8,859 bases of DNA from an uncultured bacterium (GCA_949299435.1 CASGAK010000027.1:1-8859); one strand, 5' to 3'; positions 1-5,421 are shown, counted from the first letter of the stretch. The notes: generated from the letters alone by a model not told the origin. Translations and numbers: made by a program.

Positions 1-800
1 ATTGCAAGAATTAGTTTGTTATCCTTGAATGAGGCTTCTATTGAGGTTCCGTAGAAAGCTGTTTTTATATTTCTAAATCTTTCCATAAAAGATGGTGTCA
101 ATAGATATCTTGATTCAATTTGATCGTTAGAATCTACATAATATTGTTTGCTGAACTCAGGATCTTCGAGTTTAACTTCCTCATAAGCTCGGTTATTAAA
201 TAAATAACAACGCTCCCTTATAATTGTATGACCTTTAAATGGCTTTTTTACATCTATTTCTACAAGTACACCTTTAAATTCTATTTCTTTCTTTAATCTG
301 CCTTTTGCGTCTTTTCTATAGCTGTATAGTTTTGTTTCGTTAATATTTATTGTCAGTCCTTTGTATGTCCCAAAAAAATTATCATCGTTGTCTTTATGAG
401 TAAACTTTGAAAAAATTTTTGCGTCTTTAACAGTTTGCATATCTATTACATAGGCTGTCGTCCAGACAAAATTACCAAATGCTTTCATAAGATTTGGCAT
501 TATTGCTGATTTCAATTTGTTTTCAAAATTTTTGCTCAACATGTTCATGTAAAAAATACTAAACACTATAGGAATAAATATAAGAAAATACACAGGCGGC
601 CTTTGAAAACGATCTCCTAAAACACCCAAATAACTCAATCCAAATAGTACAAAAAATATTAAAACAACAACTGTCAATATTTTAAATTGGAAATTTATTT
701 TAAGCCTTTCTTTTTCAAATGGAACAAGCATGGGTACAACGGATTTGTGATATACTTTCGCAAAATTAGATTTGAAATCCTGTATACTGTTAAATTCCAT
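1..800 (-). CDS. DUF3137 domain membrane protein (C-terminus cut by window edge)
   Basis: Reading leftward from the ATG at 800-798 gives an open frame of 266 codons that runs off the window. Residues about 40-60 and 69-88 are hydrophobic and would form two membrane helices joined by a short loop, with the rest in the cytoplasm. The soluble part carries the pattern I associate with the DUF3137 family (recognised from memory): an FKG at 176-178, then LEDPEF at 211-216 and NDQIESRYLLTPSFMERF at 225-242. The family has no established function. The start is supported by GAAGGAG seven bases upstream; this Shine-Dalgarno lies inside the previous gene, and the two frames overlap by 11 bp, so translation is probably coupled. 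It is the last visible gene of a minus-strand operon pointing away from the origin. The family call is likely; any role is unknown. Confidence 0.8.
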   Translation of the reverse strand, partial: MEFNSIQDFKSNFAKVYHKSVVPMLVPFEKERLKINFQFKILTVVVLIFFVLFGLSYLGVLGDRFQRPPVYFLIFIPIVFSIFYMNMLSKNFENKLKSAIMPNLMKAFGNFVWTTAYVIDMQTVKDAKIFSKFTHKDNDDNFFGTYKGLTININETKLYSYRKDAKGRLKKEIEFKGVLVEIDVKKPFKGHTIIRERCYLFNNRAYEEVKLEDPEFSKQYYVDSNDQIESRYLLTPSFMERFRNIKTAFYGTSIEASFKDNKLILA

Positions 801-1290
801 ATAAATTCTCCTTCTCGTGATCTTTTATAATTCTGTCAATCTCATCTCTGGCTTCCAGTTTTGATTTTAATTCTTTTTTTTCTATTTTATACTTTTTACA
901 AAGCCTTTCATAATAATATAACTGCTTTTTTGTAGGATTTTCATGACTCATTTTTACTTCTTTTAAAAAATCTCTCTTTTTCTTTTCATAAGCCTTTTGA
1001 GCCTGAATTATCGGTTCTTGCGACTTTTTATATTCATAATACTTTTTACACTCCTTTAAATACAATATCGCTTCTTTTCTGAACTCATCATCATCTAAAT
1101 ATTCTCTTAAAAACTCAAAATGCGGATTATTAATTTCCAAGTAATATCTCTCATCATCGGCAAAATCATCATAAAGCTGCTCTGAATCTGCATTTTGATT
1201 ACTTTTTACTAATGCACGCAAAGTATTACACAGCATGGATTTCTGCGTTTTTGATAATTCTTTAAATATTTGACTTTTTATATTATACAT
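790..1290 (-). CDS. hypothetical lysine-rich soluble protein (166 aa)
   Basis: I do not recognise this 166-aa protein as a characterised family. It has no signal peptide or membrane segment, is rich in Lys, Glu and Tyr, and its middle (about residues 75-115) looks strongly helical and possibly coiled-coil. Residues about 119-160 read NPTKKQLYYYERLCKKYKIE followed by an EARDEIDRII segment. This resembles the small 'PTxKQxxyixxLxxkxgi...EAsxxI' helical motif found in assorted phage, plasmid and DNA-associated proteins. That resemblance is a suggestion only. The start ATG lies 2 nt after the stop of the 55-aa gene, with only a poor ribosome site (AGTAGG immediately before it), so translation is probably coupled to that gene. 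Its end overlaps the DUF3137 gene by 11 bp, so the three form one operon. Confidence 0.75.
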   Translation of the reverse strand: MYNIKSQIFKELSKTQKSMLCNTLRALVKSNQNADSEQLYDDFADDERYYLEINNPHFEFLREYLDDDEFRKEAILYLKECKKYYEYKKSQEPIIQAQKAYEKKKRDFLKEVKMSHENPTKKQLYYYERLCKKYKIEKKELKSKLEARDEIDRIIKDHEKENLYGI

Positions 1291-1292
1291 AC

Positions 1293-1460
1293 CTACTTTT
1301 TAAATAAATCTTTAACAGTAAAATTCTCAGCCTTTTCCAAGTGGAATTTAGCAAGTTTTTTCAATATAGGATTTGTATGATGTTTTGCACGTACCTCTTT
1401 TTCCTGCTCTACATCAAGTTTTTCCTTGTTTTCTATTACCGTTAAATCTCTCTTGTCCAT
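1293..1460 (-). CDS. small hypothetical protein (55 aa), first gene of the left operon
   Basis: An ATG at 1460-1458 opens 55 codons ending at TAG 1295-1293. The peptide begins MDKRDLTVIENKEKL and ends TVKDLFKK. It is highly charged, with no membrane segment and no cysteine. It shares no motif I recognise. Support for a real gene is indirect: it sits tightly in line with the 166-aa gene (2-nt gap), has coding-like composition, and AGAGG lies upstream, although 12 nt from the ATG is longer than ideal. No intrinsic terminator is visible between it and the next gene. Downstream translation probably depends on it by coupling. It could be a leader or partner peptide of the DUF3137 operon; that is inference. 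Confidence 0.6.
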   Translation of the reverse strand: MDKRDLTVIENKEKLDVEQEKEVRAKHHTNPILKKLAKFHLEKAENFTVKDLFKK

Positions 1461-1560
1461 AAATATATTATACCTCTTTATATTTATATAAAAAGTTTGT
1501 AACGAAATTATTGACTGACAAATATATAAAAATTATATATTTTTACAAAACTTAACATGT

Positions 1561-1589
1561 TTGGAAAAGACATTAGCATGCTATATAAT
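1561..1589 (+). promoter_or_regulatory. candidate sigma-70-type promoter facing the origin
   Basis: TTGGAA at 1561-1566 and a perfect TATAAT at 1584-1589 are separated by 17 bp. Transcription would start near 1596 and run rightward into the origin. No gene starts before dnaN, about 550 nt on. The surrounding AT-richness makes chance matches common, so the call is tentative. Confidence 0.35.
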
Positions 1590-1646
1590 AAAATCCCCTT
1601 ACAAATAGAGATTATATAAAAACACCTGAAAACCAAGTATATAGCG

Positions 1647-1677
1647 AAAAAGAAAGTCTCGTCATTTGACAAGACTT
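1647..1677 (-). terminator. intrinsic terminator on the minus strand
   Basis: On the minus strand a 10-bp stem (arms 1668-1677 and 1654-1663, one G-U pair) closes a 4-nt loop and is followed by TCTTTTT at 1653-1647. Read on the plus strand the same hairpin has a C-A mismatch and no T-run, so it acts leftward. It sits about 20 nt beyond the expected start of the promoter at 1703-1731. Confidence 0.7.
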
Positions 1678-1697
1678 ATAAATATACATTTACCCCA
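1647..1697 (-). ncRNA. putative ~50-nt RNA beside the origin
   Basis: The near-consensus minus-strand promoter at 1703-1731 would start RNA near 1696-1697, and the intrinsic terminator at 1677-1647 would end it. This predicts a transcript of about 50 nt made almost entirely of a short unpaired 5' end (GGGGUAAAUG...) plus the terminator hairpin. No known RNA family is recognised. An alternative is that the pair forms an attenuated leader of the left operon, with read-through needed to reach the 55-aa gene some 190 nt further on. The promoter and terminator are visible; the RNA itself is inferred. Confidence 0.4.
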
Positions 1698-1702
1698 CAT
1701 AT

Positions 1703-1731
1703 TTTATATCATAAAAAATATACCTTGTCAA
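1703..1731 (-). promoter_or_regulatory. near-consensus sigma-70-type promoter, leftward
   Basis: On the minus strand TTGACA (1731-1726) is followed after exactly 17 bp by TATAAA (1708-1703). This is the best-matching promoter in the window: six of six at -35 and five of six at -10. Start is expected near 1696. The only things downstream are the terminator at 1677-1647 and, beyond it, the left operon. Confidence 0.65.
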
Positions 1732-1773
1732 GCAGTATCAACATTTTAAAAAGCAATCCCCTGACTGTATAAT

Positions 1774-1912
1774 CTCTGTAGAAAACTTTGTAGATTTCTG
1801 TAGAAAACTCATAAGTTTTCTACAATAACTTTTTTATTTACATTATTAAAGTTAGAATGATGTTAATTTTCTACAAGCCTGTAGAAAAATTTCTACAAAG
1901 TTTTCTACAGAG
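1774..1912. repeat. 21-bp perfect inverted repeat inside oriC
   Basis: The 21 bases at 1774-1794 are the exact reverse complement of 1892-1912. Each arm contains one exact DnaA box (1777-1785; 1901-1909) and one imperfect box (1789-1797; 1889-1897), separated by ACTT/AAGT-type spacers. Two further head-to-head pairs lie inside: an 11-bp pair, 1799-1809 with 1814-1824, and a 9-bp pair, 1867-1875 with 1880-1888. Confidence 0.9.
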
Positions 1913-1944
1913 GCAAACCCTTATATACAAATAGTTTCAACCAG

Positions 1945-2021
1945 TTTTCTACAAATATTTACAGCTTACTACTACTACTATTATTTAAATATATATATTT
2001 ATATTATTAATATATAATAAG
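1945..2021 (+). other. basal unwinding element: DnaA box, DnaA-trios, A/T stretch
   Basis: The forward box at 1945-1953 is followed by a 12-nt spacer and then seven in-phase triplets at 1966-1986 (TTA, four CTA, TTA, TTT). All fit the complement of the DnaA-trio rule 3'-[G/A]A[T/A]-5'. From 1984 to 2020 the DNA is only A and T, the likely first-melted region. The order and orientation match the B. subtilis unwinding region, which also lies just before dnaN. Here the box-to-trio spacer is mostly A/T and ends in GC rather than being a GC-rich clamp. Strand opening is inferred from this match. Confidence 0.8.
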
Positions 2022-2072
2022 AACATTCATGTAGAAAAACAAAGAACGTGAATTTTTGTTTATTTTCATTTT

Positions 2073-2102
2073 TTCAAATAGAATAAAAAAACTTTTTATA
2101 AT
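2073..2102 (+). promoter_or_regulatory. dnaN operon promoter (predicted)
   Basis: TTCAAA at 2073-2078, an 18-bp spacer and a perfect TATAAT at 2097-2102; a second, overlapping TATAAT lies at 2102-2107. Transcription would start about 40 nt before the dnaN ATG. The -35 box is weak (four of six). The reverse DnaA box at 2030-2038 lies about 35 bp upstream of the -35 and could let DnaA influence this promoter. Confidence 0.55.
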
Positions 2103-2148
2103 ATAATTTTACTAAGATTTGATGAAAGGGAGTAAAAAGGAGTCTAAA

Positions 2149-3270
2149 ATGAAATTCTACGTAAAAAAGGAAGATTTATATAATGGCATAAAAATTGTAG
2201 AAAGAGCAACAAGTATGAAAGCGTTGCAGCCTGTGCTTTTAAACATTCTTATTGAAACTATAGATAAAGGAACAATAAGATTAGTTGCTACAGACTTGGA
2301 TTTAACAGTTGTAGCTCTTGTAGATGCACAAGTAGAAGAAGAGGGGAGAATAACACTACCTTCTAAAAAACTGAATGAAATAGTTTCAAAATTAGGTGAT
2401 AAGTTAATAACTTTTGAAATGGCAGAAGGTGAAAGTACAGTCAATATAACTTGCCAAAACTCAAAGTTTGATATAATCGGAATTTCAGCAAATGAATTCC
2501 CGCCAGAAGTCTATAAAGAAGAATTAAATGATGAAAATAGCTTTGAAATTGCAATCAAGCCTTTAACAAAAGCTGTACGCCAAGCAGGTTTTGCTGCAGC
2601 AAATTATGAAACATCAAATCTTTTATCAGGAATAGTTTGTGATATATCTGGTGATGTTTTAGAAATAGCTTCAACTGACGGAAATCGTCTTGCAAGAGTA
2701 AGAGAAAAAATTGAAAACAAAGACGGTAGAACAAGTCAATTGATTATTCCATCAAAAACGCTTAATGAATTTATAAAAATGAGTTCTTTCATAGAAGAAG
2801 AATTTGTAAAAATATATACAGAACGAACAAAGTTGATAATAAAAAGTGAACGTACAATGACAATATCAAGACTTTTAGAAGGTCAGTTCCCAAAATATAA
2901 TCAATTGATTCCAAATGAAAGTCCAAAAGAGGCTCTTGTAAGTGTATCGGCGTTAATTTCCGCAATAGAGCGTGTATCAATAATGGTAGATGATAAAACA
3001 AGTATTGTAAAACTAGCATTTTCAAATGGAAAATTGAAATTATCTGCAGATACACCTGATAGTGGAAAATCAGAAGAAGAGTTGGATATAGTATATAATT
3101 CTGACGATTTGGATATTGCTTTCAACTACAAGTTTGTATTAGAAGCCCTAAAGAATATGGACTGTGATAATGTAAAAATAGGTTTAAATACAAGTCTTTC
3201 GGCTACAGTGCTAAGACCTGATTGCGAAGATGATTTTGTATGCTTGATTATGCCAGTACAAATAAGATAG
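2149..3270 (+). CDS. dnaN: DNA polymerase III beta subunit (sliding clamp)
   Basis: The protein forms the dimeric ring that tethers the replicative polymerase and many repair enzymes to DNA. At 373 aa it has the usual length for three similar clamp domains (roughly 1-120, 125-245 and 250-373). Typical clamp segments are visible: PVLLNILIE and ATDLDLTV in domain 1, GRITLPSKKLNEIV near residue 65, ANEFP, STDGNRLARV in domain 2, EGQFPKYNQLIP at its end, and the C-terminal LIMPVQIR that helps form the peptide-binding pocket. I chose the ATG at 2149 because AAGGAG lies six bases before it and MKFYVKKEDL matches clamp N-termini; upstream in-frame TTG 2119 and ATG 2122 lack a ribosome site. It is the first gene of the operon, 110 nt from the nearest DnaA box. 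Confidence 0.97.
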   Translation: MKFYVKKEDLYNGIKIVERATSMKALQPVLLNILIETIDKGTIRLVATDLDLTVVALVDAQVEEEGRITLPSKKLNEIVSKLGDKLITFEMAEGESTVNITCQNSKFDIIGISANEFPPEVYKEELNDENSFEIAIKPLTKAVRQAGFAAANYETSNLLSGIVCDISGDVLEIASTDGNRLARVREKIENKDGRTSQLIIPSKTLNEFIKMSSFIEEEFVKIYTERTKLIIKSERTMTISRLLEGQFPKYNQLIPNESPKEALVSVSALISAIERVSIMVDDKTSIVKLAFSNGKLKLSADTPDSGKSEEELDIVYNSDDLDIAFNYKFVLEALKNMDCDNVKIGLNTSLSATVLRPDCEDDFVCLIMPVQIR

Positions 3271-3283
3271 AAAAGAGTAAAAG

Positions 3284-3682
3284 ATGAAAGATAAAGCTAT
3301 TGAATATTATAAAAATGGTAACTGCTCTTGTTGTGAAAGTGTTATAAAAACAGTTATAGAAGAAGGGTTGTGTGATAAATCTTTATTATCTGTAGCAACA
3401 GCTTTTTCAGGAGGAATGTCCTCTGGCTGTGTTTGTGGGGCAATTGCAGCTGCACAAATTGTTATAGGGTTACATTTTGGAAAGGATAACATTTATGGAA
3501 ATCCTGTAACAGCAAGAGAAAAAGCTGCTTACATAGTAGAAGAATTCAAAAAGAGAAATAAAGTTACCTGTTGTAGATTTCTTTCAAAAGGTCTTCAAGG
3601 AATTGAGAGAAAAAATAATTGTGCAAAATACGTTGCTGATGTTTGTGAAATTTTGGAAGATGTAATGAAAGTAAAGGTCTAA
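3284..3682 (+). CDS. C_GCAxxG_C_C family cysteine-rich protein
   Basis: This 132-aa soluble protein matches the putative redox-active C-GCAxxG-C-C family. The core FSGGMSSGCVCGAIAAAQ (41-58) carries the GG...GC.CGA signature, with later cysteines at 96-97, 113 and 121 and a cluster CSCC at 14-17, ten in all. Such proteins are predicted to bind a metal or cycle disulfides, but no substrate or partner is established. The start ATG lies 13 nt after dnaN with AAAAGAG six bases upstream. It ends 1 nt before crcB, so it belongs to the dnaN operon. The core reads GCVCGA, so the alanine of the family name is replaced by V-C order seen in many members. Function stays open: a redox or metal-binding role is the family-level guess. 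Confidence 0.85.
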   Translation: MKDKAIEYYKNGNCSCCESVIKTVIEEGLCDKSLLSVATAFSGGMSSGCVCGAIAAAQIVIGLHFGKDNIYGNPVTAREKAAYIVEEFKKRNKVTCCRFLSKGLQGIERKNNCAKYVADVCEILEDVMKVKV

Positions 3683-3683
3683 T

Positions 3684-4058
3684 ATGCAAAATATTATTGC
3701 TGTATTTATTGGCGGAGGTATAGGTGCAGTATTAAGATATTTGACTGGTGTATGTGCACTTAGATATTTAAGTGTTAATCTTCCTGTGGCAACTTTTACA
3801 GTGAATATAATCGGGTGTTTGATTCTTGGATTTTTGTATGCTTTGTTTATTGATAGACCTGAAATTAGTACATCAATGAAACTTGCTCTGACAGCGGGTT
3901 TTTGCGGTGGGCTTACGACTTTCAGTACTTTTTCTTTAGAATTGTTTGAAATACTTAAAAATGCTCAATTTATGCAGTTTTCAGTATATTTGATATTGAG
4001 TATAATTTTTGGTATTACAGCAGTATGGATAGGAGTTAATTTTGCAAAAATCTTTTAA
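3684..4058 (+). CDS. crcB: fluoride ion channel CrcB/FluC
   Basis: This small membrane protein exports toxic fluoride from the cytoplasm. It has 124 aa and four hydrophobic helices (about 4-27, 33-56, 65-85, 95-121). Family motifs are all present: GGGIGAVLRY (10-19), the pore asparagine in TVNIIG (N41) and GFCGGLTTFSTF (72-83), with F80 and F83 at the positions that line the fluoride path in characterised Fluc channels. A single copy is visible, so it should work as an antiparallel (dual-topology) homodimer. AAAGG lies six bases before the ATG and only one base separates it from the previous stop. No fluoride riboswitch can fit in that gap, so expression appears to follow the dnaN operon rather than fluoride. 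The last 17 bp overlap the next gene. Confidence 0.95.
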   Translation: MQNIIAVFIGGGIGAVLRYLTGVCALRYLSVNLPVATFTVNIIGCLILGFLYALFIDRPEISTSMKLALTAGFCGGLTTFSTFSLELFEILKNAQFMQFSVYLILSIIFGITAVWIGVNFAKIF

Positions 4059-4893
4059 ATTTGACAAACTAAACTTTTTGACAGCGGGAATGCCTTTGAG
4101 TACAGGAAAAGGCAGTTATTCAAGAGCATTTGAAATATTGGAAGATATGGACTTGGACGGAATGGAATTAGAATTTGTCCATGGCGTAAGAATGAGTGAT
4201 GATACCAGAGAGTTGGTAAATAAAACGATAAAAGAAAAAAAATTAATATTAACAGCACATGCTCCATTTTATGTAAATTTGAACGCTCGAGAGTCTGAAA
4301 AAGTTGATGCAAGTGTAATAAGGATTTTTGAAACAGCAGTAGCAGCAAGAGATACAGGTGCATTCAGTATAACTTTTCATGCTGCATATTATTTAGGTCA
4401 AGATAAAGAGTTTGTTTACAATCAGGTAAAGGCTCAGATTGCAAAAATTATAGAATTGATGGAAAAAGAAAATTTCAAAGTATGGATAAGACCGGAGACA
4501 ACAGGAAAATCAACACAATGGGGTGATTTAGACGAGATTATAAAATTATCCAAAGAATTTGAGGGGCTAGTTTTGCCTTGTGTAGATTTTTCTCACCTTC
4601 ATGCAAGATCTGCAGGTGAATATAATACAAAAGATGAATTTTCATATATTTTAGATAATATAGGTAAAAAACTTGGCAGATATGCACTTGATAATTTTCA
4701 TGGACATCTTGCAGGTATTGAATATACTGCGAAAGGAGAAAGGCAACATTTAAATTTAAAAGATTCAGATATGAACTATATAGATTTGCTAAAAGTAATG
4801 AAAGAGTTTGACGTAAAAGGGGCTTTGGTTTGTGAAAGTCCAAATATTGAAGAAGATGCAAAGCTATTGAAAGAAACATATTTTGCCCTCTAA
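4042..4893 (+). CDS. nfo: endonuclease IV-type AP endonuclease (TIM barrel)
   Basis: The protein should cut DNA at abasic sites during base excision repair. Its 283 aa fit a single xylose-isomerase-like TIM barrel of the endonuclease IV family, closest in look to archaeal-type members. Candidate metal ligands occur in family order: H73 (TAHAPFYVNLN), H113 (FHAAYY), E152 (RPETTGKSTQWG), D182 and H185 (CVDFSHLHAR), H220 or H222 (FHGHLAGIEY), E233 and H236 (KGERQHL), and E265 (CESPNIEEDA). An Asp that binds metal in E. coli Nfo is replaced here by Glu. The start is TTG at 4042: AGGAG lies six bases upstream inside crcB, giving a 17-bp overlap, while the next ATG (codon 17) would remove the first strand. 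It is the last gene of the tight dnaN operon. A sugar isomerase is the main alternative but fits the motifs less well. Confidence 0.85.
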   Translation: MQKSFKFDKLNFLTAGMPLSTGKGSYSRAFEILEDMDLDGMELEFVHGVRMSDDTRELVNKTIKEKKLILTAHAPFYVNLNARESEKVDASVIRIFETAVAARDTGAFSITFHAAYYLGQDKEFVYNQVKAQIAKIIELMEKENFKVWIRPETTGKSTQWGDLDEIIKLSKEFEGLVLPCVDFSHLHARSAGEYNTKDEFSYILDNIGKKLGRYALDNFHGHLAGIEYTAKGERQHLNLKDSDMNYIDLLKVMKEFDVKGALVCESPNIEEDAKLLKETYFAL

Positions 4894-4900
4894 ATAACTG

Positions 4901-4952
4901 ATAAAATTAAAGAATTTTATGCAAATGCCGTAAATACATAAAATTCAGGAGG
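4901..4952 (+). promoter_or_regulatory. mutually exclusive hairpins ending at a ribosome site
   Basis: GAATTTTATG (4912-4921) is perfectly complementary to CATAAAATTC (4937-4946), which ends immediately before the AGGAGG at 4947-4952. Most of the same middle segment can instead pair with ATAAAATT at 4901-4908 across a 4-nt loop. The two structures cannot coexist. It may tune translation of the 121-aa gene, or act as a weak operon-end hairpin; there is no T-run. All pairs are mostly A-U, so stability is doubtful. Confidence 0.4.
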
Positions 4953-4958
4953 CATTAT

Positions 4959-5324
4959 ATGTTTAATTCAGTAAATAATCCTTTTAACAGAGCCATTTCA
5001 TCATCGACATCTTCGGACAGCAATGGTAAACGACAAAAAGAAGATCCTAAAAAGGAATTAAAAAAATACTTGGAAGAAGAAGAACCAGATGAGGTAAGAT
5101 TAGGCGGAATGCCTATTTTAACAGAAGATGAAATCAAATCAATGGTCAATTCTTACATAAATAATTTAAAAAACGAGCATTCAGAAAGACCAAAAGTTGT
5201 AGAGAAATTAGACAAATACTTGGAAAAATTTGATGTACAAAAGTTTATGAAAAGAAATCCGAATATGACTAGCCCTGACTTTTATATGATTATGTATAAT
5301 GAAACAGAGGGGATAGTAAAGTAA
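4959..5324 (+). CDS. small acidic/basic protein, paralogue of the next gene (121 aa)
   Basis: The family is unrecognised. A strong AGGAGG lies six bases before the ATG. The N-terminus (1-30) is Ser/Asn-rich and likely disordered, residues 28-45 are alternately charged (PKKELKKYLEEEEPDE), and residues 58-121 look helical. There is no signal peptide, membrane segment or cysteine. Residues 63-98 align without gaps to 65-100 of the 129-aa gene downstream: V..YI.N, then L..YL..FDV.KF.K. This makes the pair tandem paralogues that have diverged strongly outside the block. The gene is 65 nt after nfo with no clear promoter, so it may be reached by read-through. Function is unknown; a scaffold, secretion substrate or small protein-binding module would all be guesses. 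Confidence 0.85.
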   Translation: MFNSVNNPFNRAISSSTSSDSNGKRQKEDPKKELKKYLEEEEPDEVRLGGMPILTEDEIKSMVNSYINNLKNEHSERPKVVEKLDKYLEKFDVQKFMKRNPNMTSPDFYMIMYNETEGIVK

Positions 5325-5332
5325 ATTATATG

Positions 5333-5361
5333 TTGTCTAAATTTACACATCTTAATAAAAT
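5333..5361 (+). promoter_or_regulatory. candidate promoter for the 129-aa gene
   Basis: TTGTCT (5333-5338) and TAAAAT (5356-5361) are separated by 17 bp in the gap between the two paralogues. Start would be near 5368, giving a leader of about 59 nt. Confidence 0.4.
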
Positions 5362-5389
5362 ATAAAGTTTGAAAAAAAATATTCCGATA

Positions 5390-5421
5390 ACCGTCATGTA
5401 CTATTTTTTAGAAAGGACGGT
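5390..5421 (+). promoter_or_regulatory. inverted repeat enclosing the ribosome site of the 129-aa gene
   Basis: ACCGTC (5390-5395) pairs perfectly with GACGGT (5416-5421). The ribosome site AAAGGA (5412-5417) sits at the end of the 20-nt loop and runs into the stem. It could affect initiation at the ATG at 5427, or be an operator-like site. The stem has only six pairs, so the call is weak. Confidence 0.3.

Larger units (their letters stand above)
1461..1770. other. non-coding flank between left operon and origin
   Basis: No convincing gene lies in this very AT-rich stretch. It holds candidate promoters in both directions, a minus-strand intrinsic terminator and a dispersed repeat pair, each listed separately. 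A 25-codon minus-strand frame starting near 1691 (MYIYKSCQMT...) lacks a properly spaced ribosome site and was not called. Confidence 0.7.
1774..2038. other. chromosomal replication origin (oriC) with DnaA-box cluster
   Basis: Eight exact copies of TTTTCTACA lie in about 260 bp. Forward copies are at 1816-1824, 1867-1875, 1901-1909 and 1945-1953; reverse copies are at 1777-1785, 1799-1807, 1880-1888 and 2030-2038. Near matches lie at 1789-1797 (reverse) and 1889-1897 (forward). The motif differs from the E. coli DnaA box TTATCCACA at two positions and from the cyanobacterial TTTTCCACA at one. The cluster lies just before dnaN, is followed by a DnaA-trio run and an A/T-only stretch, and genes on both sides point away from it, as expected of a bidirectional origin. 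DnaA binding is inferred; the repeat cluster is seen directly. No dnaA gene is in the window. Confidence 0.9.

Noticed and set aside
1511..1539. Plus-strand promoter TTGACT-17-TATATA
   Set aside because: The -10 is weak, it lies in almost pure A/T DNA and nothing codes downstream; not strong enough to list.
1654..1677. Hairpin as a plus-strand terminator
   Set aside because: On the plus strand the stem has a C-A mismatch and no T-run follows; the minus strand fits much better.
2119..2148. Upstream TTG/ATG starts for dnaN
   Set aside because: Neither has a ribosome site; AAGGAG at 2137-2142 is ideally placed for the ATG at 2149, and clamps begin with MKF-like segments.
2196..2204. TGTAGAAAG inside dnaN as a further DnaA box
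   Set aside because: One mismatch, isolated and within coding sequence; a similar lone match occurs in der at 6115-6123, so chance is likely.
2789..3055. Minus-strand frames inside dnaN and other shadow frames in nfo and the small-protein genes
   Set aside because: They lie opposite well-supported genes, lack ribosome sites and encode Leu/Ser-rich sequence typical of antisense frames.
3660..3683. Fluoride riboswitch before crcB
   Set aside because: Only one base separates crcB from the previous gene, and no riboswitch-like fold is evident in the preceding coding sequence.
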